From assembly GCA_027451565.1 (NCBI GenBank), contig DAIDJC010000040.1, positions 1 to 15,867 of the forward strand: DNA of 15,867 bases, in the 5' to 3' direction. Made by a program: the position numbers and the translations under genes. Source of the stretch: Limisphaerales bacterium (GTDB lineage Bacteria > Verrucomicrobiota > Verrucomicrobiia > Limisphaerales > UBA11358). The notes beneath the pieces are model-generated. The model had not been told where the DNA came from and made no database searches. It saw only the letters and a program-made list of their open reading frames with translations. Shown here piece after piece: positions 7,543-12,843 of this stretch. Each line of letters begins with the position of its first letter. Within the stretch, counting starts at the first letter, position 1.

Positions 7543-8969
7543 GGCTCGGCGATCACGCGGTAAAACCGTTCCAGGCTGTTGGTCGGGACTGACTTGGTCG
7601 TTGGCGGCCCGTAATCAACCCACTGGAGGACATTCGCCGGGGCCACGATGGATGGCGGTGCCACCTGCGCATTGGTGAACTCCGGGTTGTCGCTGTAAAC
7701 CACGGTGTAAGACTTGCCGGGAGTGGAGGGAAATTCGATCAACATGCCGCCATTGGAAAGGCGAAAAGGCCCGGTCAAGGTCAATGCGGGATTTTTGCCT
7801 GTGGCTGATGGCGGGGACAAATCAGGCAGAGGCGATGGATAAGCCTCCAATTGGCCGTTGGTCAGGACGAACGCGCCCCGGGGATTAAATTGCAAAAGGA
7901 GTTGCACGGCTTGGCTTGGGGGAATGGGGGCAGGGTAATAAACGAAGGGATTTCCATTGTTGGTGCCTGCGGCATTGTAGAGTTGGTTGTTCAAGCCGAT
8001 GACAAATACCCTGGCCGAGGGCACGTTGGTGGAGGTTAAATTAGTCACAAGGATCGTTTGCTCCTCCAAACCGGTTTGCGGGTCCATCACCTGGCCGGAA
8101 TTGGTAAAAGCTTCCAAGACACCCGAAACAAATGCCAGCACGGTGAAGTTGGTCTGTGCCTGGGTGTTCAGGTAACTGATATTTGTGACCAGGAAAGACC
8201 CCACAGAGGCATGGGTGGGCAGGGTTCCGGAGGAGGTTGGCTCGATGGCAACCGACAAATTGGTGGATGATTTTGCGCCCAAGGTGCCGAGGTTAAATAT
8301 CAGGGTGCCGCTGGAATTGGAGTAGGCCAGGCTGGATGGAGTGATACCGATCAAAAGCGCCCCTGGCGGCAGAGTGTTGGTTAGCATCACATCGGGTGAG
8401 GCATCCGGACCGGCATTGGTTACCGTAATGCCATAGGAAGTCAGGTCATGGGTGAAAACCGGCACAGAGGGTATTTGGAAAGAAACGCCGAGGTTTGCTT
8501 GAATCGCTTGGTTCGTCACCTCGATCACCAGGTTCGTTTCACTGTTGGTGAGCAAACTTGGAGTGTACAATGTGATGACATTAGTTAAAAACCCTGCGAC
8601 GGTCGGTATTACAGTCAAGCTGATCTGCAATATTTGGCCGTATTCAAATTGTGAAATCGAAAACGTGGCCGTGTTTCCATAAGCGGCATAGAAAGTCACA
8701 TCTGGATTGACCGACGAAATGGTCACGGAGGATGGCAGGCTGTCGGTAATGGCCAGGTTGGCCAAGGGAATGCCGGTTATATTGGTGACATCAATGGAAA
8801 TGGTGACCTGGTTGCTCACCTGCACGGACTGGACGGAACTGCTGGCCAAAAAAGTGAGGGTCTGGCCACCTGCCTTTTTGCCCGCGCAGGCCAGCCACAG
8901 TGCGATGCATAAAATGGCGCAAAAACCCCTGTGCTGTAACTTGATGGAAATCATGGTCAAAGCAACCAT
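7539..8969 (-). CDS. Secreted DUF11 repeat protein
   Basis: A 476-residue exported protein with a signal peptide (about residues 1-35; FCAILCIALWLACAG core). At least two DUF11-type beta-sandwich repeats follow, at about 37-153 and 156-278: the first has VSNQVTISIDVTN and ITDSLPSSVTISS, the second YGITVTNAGPDASPDVML and TNTLPPGALLIG. A third, more divergent sandwich runs to about 390. The C-terminal stretch has YTVVYSDNPEFTNA and RFYRVIAEP, a tail I associate with secreted Verrucomicrobia proteins. Such repeats are usually structural or adhesive and no enzymatic residues are seen. A lipobox reading is poor because Trp is at -3 of the candidate Cys. It is the first gene of a two-gene operon, overlapping the barrel gene by 4 bases. 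An alternative ATG at 8954 would shorten it by 5 residues. Confidence 0.85.
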   Translation of the reverse strand: MVALTMISIKLQHRGFCAILCIALWLACAGKKAGGQTLTFLASSSVQSVQVSNQVTISIDVTNITGIPLANLAITDSLPSSVTISSVNPDVTFYAAYGNTATFSISQFEYGQILQISLTVIPTVAGFLTNVITLYTPSLLTNSETNLVIEVTNQAIQANLGVSFQIPSVPVFTHDLTSYGITVTNAGPDASPDVMLTNTLPPGALLIGITPSSLAYSNSSGTLIFNLGTLGAKSSTNLSVAIEPTSSGTLPTHASVGSFLVTNISYLNTQAQTNFTVLAFVSGVLEAFTNSGQVMDPQTGLEEQTILVTNLTSTNVPSARVFVIGLNNQLYNAAGTNNGNPFVYYPAPIPPSQAVQLLLQFNPRGAFVLTNGQLEAYPSPLPDLSPPSATGKNPALTLTGPFRLSNGGMLIEFPSTPGKSYTVVYSDNPEFTNAQVAPPSIVAPANVLQWVDYGPPTTKSVPTNSLERFYRVIAEP

Positions 8970-9110
8970 GACCCTGCAAAATCATGGTTTAGATTGCAAC
9001 TCCTAAATACATGAATCACTGTGGTGCGACCATCTCAGTTTTTGAAAGAGTTACCCTCAGCCTCCGCGTTTGAATTTTTATAAACCTCCACCAACCAACT
9101 GCTCCGCTCC

Positions 9111-9177
9111 CCCTCCCCATCAATCTCATGGGTGGCGGGGACCGGGGAAGGGTGGCACCGACCTTTCGGAAAATGAG
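9111..9177 (+). repeat. Hairpin-bearing repeat, copy 1
   Basis: Begins CCCTCCCCATCAATC and continues through GGGGACCGGGGAAGGGTGGC to CCTTTCGGAAAATGAG. It aligns along its length with 9354-9418 in the same orientation. The central stem is degraded here to CCCAT/ATGGG (9116-9120 with 9128-9132). Confidence 0.6.
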
Positions 9178-9353
9178 ATGGCTCATTTATCGCGCTGGCT
9201 GTTTGCGATCTCCCCTCTCCTTAATCCTCTCCCCGCGCTCCGCTGGCGGGGCGAGGAAACCAGGGGCGCAGGGCTGTTGCGTGCGCTTGAAATGGCCATT
9301 ACCTTCGACCTTCAAAATGGTTTAAAACCTTATTGAATCCACCGCCTCTTTCT

Positions 9354-9418
9354 CCCTCTCCATCAATCCCATTGATGGGGAGGGCCGGGGAGGGTGGCGC
9401 TGATCTTTCGGAAACAGG
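9354..9418 (+). repeat. Hairpin-bearing repeat, copy 2
   Basis: Same order of blocks as 9111-9177, but with an intact stem: 9354-9367 pairs with 9371-9384 over 14 bp (one T-G pair) around a CCC loop. The GGGGAGGGTGGC and TCTTTCGGAAAC blocks match copy 1. No protein is encoded. It resembles REP-type intergenic elements in layout. Confidence 0.6.
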
Positions 9419-9430
9419 CAATTTGGCCCC

Positions 9431-9446
9431 AGCCCCAGAGGGGCGA
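9431..9446 (+). repeat. AGCCCC palindromic unit a
   Basis: AGCCCCAGAGGGGCGA: complementary arms GCCCC/GGGGC around a short centre. It pairs with a second unit 52 bases downstream to form a REP-like doublet of a style that I recall as frequent between genes in Planctomycetes and Verrucomicrobia. Confidence 0.55.
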
Positions 9447-9482
9447 CCTATTTGTAGAAATCCAATCTCCAAAAACATTCCA

Positions 9483-9500
9483 AGCCCCGTAGGGGCGGCA
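9483..9500 (+). repeat. AGCCCC palindromic unit b
   Basis: AGCCCCGTAGGGGCGGCA, the second unit of the doublet, with the same arms and orientation as unit a and a different centre (GTA in place of AGA). Confidence 0.55.
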
Positions 9501-9678
9501 CATACAAGGCATCCAACCCATGCAGAATTGCGGGGAATATCCACCCCTCGTTGGGCATGCCTATGCTCCACCTGGTCAAACACAAACCCAAAACCGCCCC
9601 TTCGCTCTCCTTCCACCCAAACTTCACCAGCCTAAAAACTGAGATGCGCCCGGGGTCCAGGCATCGGCACAATATTTA

Positions 9679-9706
9679 TTTACACCTCTCAAGCCGCCGC
9701 TATACT
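9679..9706 (+). promoter_or_regulatory. Sigma70-type promoter of tRNA-Leu
   Basis: TTTACA at 9679-9684, a 16-base spacer, then TATACT at 9701-9706. Transcription would start near 9713, about 6 bases before the mature tRNA 5' end at 9719, a very short leader that suits a tRNA gene. Confidence 0.65.
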
Positions 9707-9718
9707 GCATGAACGGTG

Positions 9719-9805
9719 GCCGATGTGGCGGAATTGGCAGACGCGCCAGACTCAAAATCTGGTATCCGTGAGGATGTGTGGGTTCGACCCCCTCCGTCGG
9801 CACCA
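9719..9805 (+). tRNA. tRNA-Leu (anticodon CAA)
   Basis: A complete 87-base cloverleaf with encoded CCA. The acceptor stem GCCGATG pairs with CGTCGGC (one G-T), the D loop has the GG pair, and the anticodon stem is CCAGA/TCTGG with loop CTCAAAA, giving anticodon CAA, which reads UUG leucine codons. The long variable arm ATCC-gtga-GGAT confirms class II and fits leucine. The T arm is GTGGG-TTCGACC-CCCTC, which leaves a T-T mismatch at the second pair (positions 50 and 64). It has its own promoter and a probable terminator, so it is a single-gene unit. Confidence 0.96.
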
Positions 9806-9902
9806 CTGTTCTTTATCCGATTGTTTTTCCAAAACACTTCTCACAGACAGCGGATCAAGCACTGGTTCACAGTGCGTTACAAAACAGGCTGCCATGAGTA
9901 GT

Positions 9903-9932
9903 GTCAAGGCTTGGTTGACGTTTTTTATTTTT
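9903..9932 (+). terminator. Probable intrinsic terminator of tRNA-Leu
   Basis: GTCAA (9903-9907), loop GGCTTGG, TTGAC (9915-9919), then G and TTTTTTATTTTT. The stem is short, but the T-run is strong and lies about 100 bases past the tRNA 3' end with no other plus-strand gene nearby. Confidence 0.5.
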
Positions 9933-9998
9933 CTTAAAAGCTGTCTTTGTTTTTCCTTTCCGGCGTTTCGGGTTTGCAAAACGTTTTCTTGGCGCTAT

Positions 9999-10016
9999 CA
10001 ACGGTTTTAACCGTTG
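9999..10016. repeat. 8-bp inverted repeat with 2-base centre
   Basis: CAACGGTT-tt-AACCGTTG is a perfect inverted repeat. The tiny centre favours a DNA-binding site or an insertion-element end over an RNA hairpin. It lies about 190 bases beyond the 3' end of the IS110 pseudogene, so it might be linked to that element, but nothing proves this. Confidence 0.35.
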
Positions 10017-10037
10017 CTCTTCCTGCTATCCGTGCGC

Positions 10038-10057
10038 GGCCCCGCAGGGACGGCACT
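10038..10057 (+). repeat. Decayed AGCCCC palindromic unit c
   Basis: GGCCCCGCAGGGACGGCACT matches 16 of the 20 bases starting at unit b (9483-9502), counted by eye, in the same orientation. It is a third, mutated copy on the other side of the tRNA gene. Confidence 0.4.
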
Positions 10058-10204
10058 AGTTGACGCGTGCGGTCACAGCCAAGAAATGAGCGCGCCCCAT
10101 CTCTAAAGCGGACCGTTGCCGATCCAGCCTGTTTCCCGGGCGCACGCCGTTTCAAAATCTCTCGGTCTGCCTTCATCCAAATTCTGATCTTTATGCAAGG
10201 AACC

Positions 10205-10934
10205 TCAGTCTTCGGCCCCAATCATGGTCCAGCCAAAGGCTGCGGGTTGCGCCCGGCCGGTGCGCCAGCGCCACAGATCCACCGCCATCTGTCGCGCCAG
10301 CGCCACGATGGCTTTCTTTTTCGCGGCTTTCGTCGCCTTGGGATTGCCGAACACGGGCCACCATTTCTTCACCAGCGCGCAGTCTCGCTGCCACACCACC
10401 AGCCGCCACGCCAGTTCCACCAGCGCCGTGCGTAACCGCACGTTGCCGTGTTTGGTGATCGGTAGGAGGTGCGTCGTCTTGCCGCTGGCGCTCACCCCGC
10501 CGCACAACCCGGTATAACTGCCCACCTGACGCCGGTTGTCGAAGCGGTTCCAGTCCCCGATCTCGCGTTCCACCACTTCGTAGCTGAGTCCGCCCAGCCC
10601 TTTGGGACGCAGGGCCGGTGCGGCTTGTTCCAAGGCCGTGGTGCAAGCCAAAGCCAAACGGCCCGGCTTCGTAGCAACTATGCACCTGTTCGGCCAGCAA
10701 GACCTGCGTCTTGAGCCACGTCAGAAACTGGGCCGGCGTGAACTTTTGCGCCGGTTGCGGCGCGCTGTTCTCCAGAATCCGCACCACAACGATGCTATCC
10801 GCGTGAACGTCCAGTCCCAGTTTGAGTGTTTTAAGTTTTTGGCTCGCGACTTGATCCGCGCGAACTTCGGAGGTGTTTGGTTTTTGTTTGAGCCTACGGT
10901 TGCTTGTTGTAGCGCCTTTACGCCCGCCAGCCAA
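10205..10934 (-). pseudogene. IS110-family transposase with internal deletion
   Basis: The remains of a DEDD transposase of the IS110 family. The N-terminal part (from a TTG at 10934) keeps LKLGLDVHADS with Asp42 and CYEAGPFGFGLH with Glu89, the first two catalytic positions of the RuvC-like domain. At about 10640-10655 the reading frame changes, and the sequence jumps directly to the C-terminal Transposase_20 part: RPKGLGGLSYE, the IGDWNRFDNRRQVGSYTGLC block, then TKHGNVRLRTALVELAWR. The expected middle, with the KTD-x-x-DA aspartates and the coiled coil, is absent; compared with about 400 residues in intact members, roughly 150 or more are lost. Two overlapping frames are open, but neither can be active. 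Only 9 bases separate its start from the stop of the SIS-domain gene, so the non-coding 5' end, where IS110 elements carry their bridge RNA, is missing. Confidence 0.85.
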
Positions 10935-10943
10935 CCACTCATG

Positions 10944-12791
10944 TCATCTCTCAGGCGGCATCGAGGCTTGCAGGACCACGGGATTCCCATTGCCGGGGGT
11001 CTCCGGGGCGGAATCGCGCAGGCTGGCTTCGGCCTGTTCGTTGGTGATGCCCAGGCGGTGGCGCAGGACGGCCATGCCCACCACAGGGGGATAGGCTTGA
11101 TCCGATTTCATTCTGGGTTCCACGTAGTCAATGACGTCAAAAAGGAGCAGGTTGGCGGATGGATAATCCAAGCCGGTCAGGTGCTGGATGTAACGCGTGG
11201 CCCGGTCAATCAGTTTGAGGTTGCTGGGCACAACCCAGATCATGAAATTGTCCATGACCCGTCCCATGCGCACCATGGTGCAGGTGGAAAGGGTGTTCAG
11301 GACCCATTTGGCTGCGAGATGCGTCATGCCATCCAGCAAAAACGGCCCGGATGGAACAGGCACAGGCAAGACCAGGCTGCCGATTGCCGCTTCGAGGTTG
11401 GGAACCCCGTCGCCAAATTGGATGCATCCGGCGCTGGCGCCTCGCCGGGCGGCTTGGTCAAGCTGTGACTGGATGAAATCCGCCACGGCGGCGTCTCTGG
11501 CTGTGACCATGGCGACTGCGGAATCGCCCGGACGCATGGGGCGGGCGGACATGCCGCCGGAATCAATCCTGTGCCGATACAGTTCCTGGAGGGTGATGTG
11601 GCGCAGGATTTCCCGGGTGCGTTCCACTTTGTCCGGTTCCACGAGATTGAGGATGTCCTGGGCAGACCAGCCGATGCATCGCGGCTGGCGTTGCAGGATG
11701 AATTCCCAGGCCAGGTCGGGCCGGGGATGAGGGAGAAAAAGGTAGGCCCATGATTCGGAGGCGGCTGGGTCGCCCCATTTGCGAAAGGGCGGGGTGCAGA
11801 AGGTGGGAGATCGCTCGGTGGTATCGGTGAGCACATCAATGCCCAGGCGGTTGGCAAAATAATTCATGCGCGCCCCGGCCTTGTAGGTTTTTTCCTCGAG
11901 GGCCACAAAGCCGGCCAGCCGCTCGCGAAAGGGCCGTGAGCGCAAATGATCGCGCAGCTCCTGCATGCCGTTTAAAAAGAGGGCGGCCATGTCGGCCTCC
12001 GGCAGGCCCATTAATTTGCGGACACTCGATTCCAAAACCACGGAGAGCGCGCAGAGCTGGATGGAGGTGGCCTGCATGCGGGTGGAACCGGTGATGGCCA
12101 TGGGGCCGGTGGTGAGATTCACCTTGGATATCCGCGGGTCCTCCAAAATCTCGCGGCTGCGGCGGACGAGGCCCCCCAGGATGGCGTCGGGGTTGTTGTA
12201 AACAAAGAAGACCCGCGCGCCCGCATCCACGCCCTGCCAGGCTGTGCCGATCACAAACGAGGTTTCGCCCCCTTCAGTGATGGCAAAAACAAGGTCGGCA
12301 GGCCCCACGGAAAGGTCCCGCATTTGTTTCCGGCCAAAGGCGGTGAAATCCTCGAATCCCTCGACGGACTTGATGAGGGCGTAATCGCCCCCTGCCATCA
12401 CGCTCACGGTGCGCTGTTCCAGGCCGGCGGCGCCGGGATGGGAACGTCCGGCGGTCCTCCAGAAATCGCGCCAGACGGAATCGAGGAGGATGGAGAGCCT
12501 GCCGGTGGAACCGCAGCCGGTGAAAAAGATGCGGCCCCCATTGTGGATGGTTTGGAGGACCTGGCGGGAGAGATCGGTCAGGAGGCCGGAATGGGCCACG
12601 GCGCGAAAGGCGGACACCACGTCTGCGTCTGCGGCGGAGAGGAGGTCCAGGGCGCCGGGGACGTCCGAGGCGGCGACCTGGCTGAGGGTGCGTGTGGCGG
12701 GGTGGGAGGATTCGGTGACGAGGCCGCCCAGTTTGAACTCGCTGCCGAGGGAGAGGAACTGGCTGGACCTGAGCCTGACATTTTCGTTCAC
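10944..12791 (-). CDS. Double-SIS protein, GKRP/MurQ-like
   Basis: A 615-residue cytosolic protein with two sugar-phosphate isomerase (SIS) domains, the layout of glucokinase regulatory protein (GKRP) and twice that of the MurNAc-6-phosphate etherase MurQ. SIS1 starts with LVTESSHPATRTLSQ, as MurQ does. It has the phosphate loop FFTGCGSTGRLSILLDS (about 90-105), AGGDYALIKSVEGFED, and TGPMAITGSTRMQA. The second half ends like MurQ with WVLNTLSTCTMVRMGRVMDN, then a helical tail. The MurQ catalytic Glu after the phosphate loop (E83 in E. coli) is Val106 here, as in human GKRP (SV), while the second one (E114) is kept as E147. A regulatory or altered role is therefore likelier than plain etherase. 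Starts: the GTG at 12791 avoids overlap with the divergent gene; TTG 12815, ATG 12845 and TTG 12905 are alternatives. The last two run into the divergent gene. Confidence 0.85.
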   Translation of the reverse strand: MNENVRLRSSQFLSLGSEFKLGGLVTESSHPATRTLSQVAASDVPGALDLLSAADADVVSAFRAVAHSGLLTDLSRQVLQTIHNGGRIFFTGCGSTGRLSILLDSVWRDFWRTAGRSHPGAAGLEQRTVSVMAGGDYALIKSVEGFEDFTAFGRKQMRDLSVGPADLVFAITEGGETSFVIGTAWQGVDAGARVFFVYNNPDAILGGLVRRSREILEDPRISKVNLTTGPMAITGSTRMQATSIQLCALSVVLESSVRKLMGLPEADMAALFLNGMQELRDHLRSRPFRERLAGFVALEEKTYKAGARMNYFANRLGIDVLTDTTERSPTFCTPPFRKWGDPAASESWAYLFLPHPRPDLAWEFILQRQPRCIGWSAQDILNLVEPDKVERTREILRHITLQELYRHRIDSGGMSARPMRPGDSAVAMVTARDAAVADFIQSQLDQAARRGASAGCIQFGDGVPNLEAAIGSLVLPVPVPSGPFLLDGMTHLAAKWVLNTLSTCTMVRMGRVMDNFMIWVVPSNLKLIDRATRYIQHLTGLDYPSANLLLFDVIDYVEPRMKSDQAYPPVVGMAVLRHRLGITNEQAEASLRDSAPETPGNGNPVVLQASMPPER

Positions 12792-12843
12792 GCGGGGATT
12801 TAATGCGATTGTCAAGCGGCTGTCACGCCGATAGGTTGGGACC
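12792..12843. promoter_or_regulatory. Compact divergent intergenic region
   Basis: Only 52 bases separate the two divergent starts. TTGTCA at 12809-12814 (-35-like), 17 bases, then TAGGTT at 12832-12837 could drive the plus-strand gene, and its transcript would begin almost at the ATG. The same box read on the minus strand is TTGACA, ending at 12810, which could serve as a -35 for the SIS gene, but no good -10 follows. AGGTTGGGACC before the ATG at 12844 could also act as a ribosome site if transcription starts farther upstream. Confidence 0.3.

Larger units (their letters stand above)
8970..9678. other. Gene-free, repeat-rich spacer
   Basis: About 700 bases between the DUF11 gene and the tRNA promoter. 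Open frames exist on both strands but have repeat-derived, low-quality translations with no motif. The region holds two related copies of a hairpin-bearing repeat (9111-9177 and 9354-9418), a C/G-rich stretch at about 9212-9262 with CCCCGC/GCGGGG complementarity that looks like a more decayed relative, and two palindromic AGCCCC-type units (9431 and 9483). No promoter for the DUF11 gene is convincing. Confidence 0.5.
9806..10204. other. Intergenic region between tRNA-Leu and the IS110 pseudogene
   Basis: About 400 bases with no credible gene. It holds a small hairpin GCACTG-gttca-CAGTGC at 9859-9875 without a T-run, a probable terminator at 9903-9932, a tight inverted repeat at 9999-10016, and a decayed AGCCCC-type unit at 10038-10057. 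Part of the right side is probably the non-coding flank of the IS110 remnant. I found no second copy of the tRNA 3' end that would mark an integrated element. Confidence 0.45.

Noticed and set aside
9070..9672. Several 65-105-codon frames in the repeat-rich spacer
   Set aside because: Their translations are Pro/Arg/Gly-rich products of the repeats, overlap each other on both strands, and have no ribosome sites.
9859..9875. GCACTG-gttca-CAGTGC hairpin as the tRNA terminator
   Set aside because: No T-run follows it; the structure at 9903-9932 is a better candidate.
9716..10010. Plus-strand open frames with translations such as MADVAELADAPDSKSG and MWRNWQTRQTQNLV
   Set aside because: These are translations of the tRNA-Leu gene, a well-known false ORF. 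The cloverleaf explains the sequence.
9719..10190. tRNA-Leu as an attachment site for an integrated element
   Set aside because: No second copy of the tRNA 3' end and no integrase gene were seen in the window.
8970..10204. CRISPR array in the repeat-rich region
   Set aside because: The repeats are few, unevenly spaced and diverged, with no regular spacers and no cas genes.
10944..12791. Naming the SIS gene murQ
   Set aside because: It is twice the length of MurQ, has two SIS halves, and the E83-equivalent residue is Val.
12324..12834. Long open frames opposite the SIS-domain gene, and similar ones opposite other large genes
   Set aside because: They are GC-rich antisense frames rich in Gly, Glu and Arg, with no motifs, fully inside a well-supported gene.
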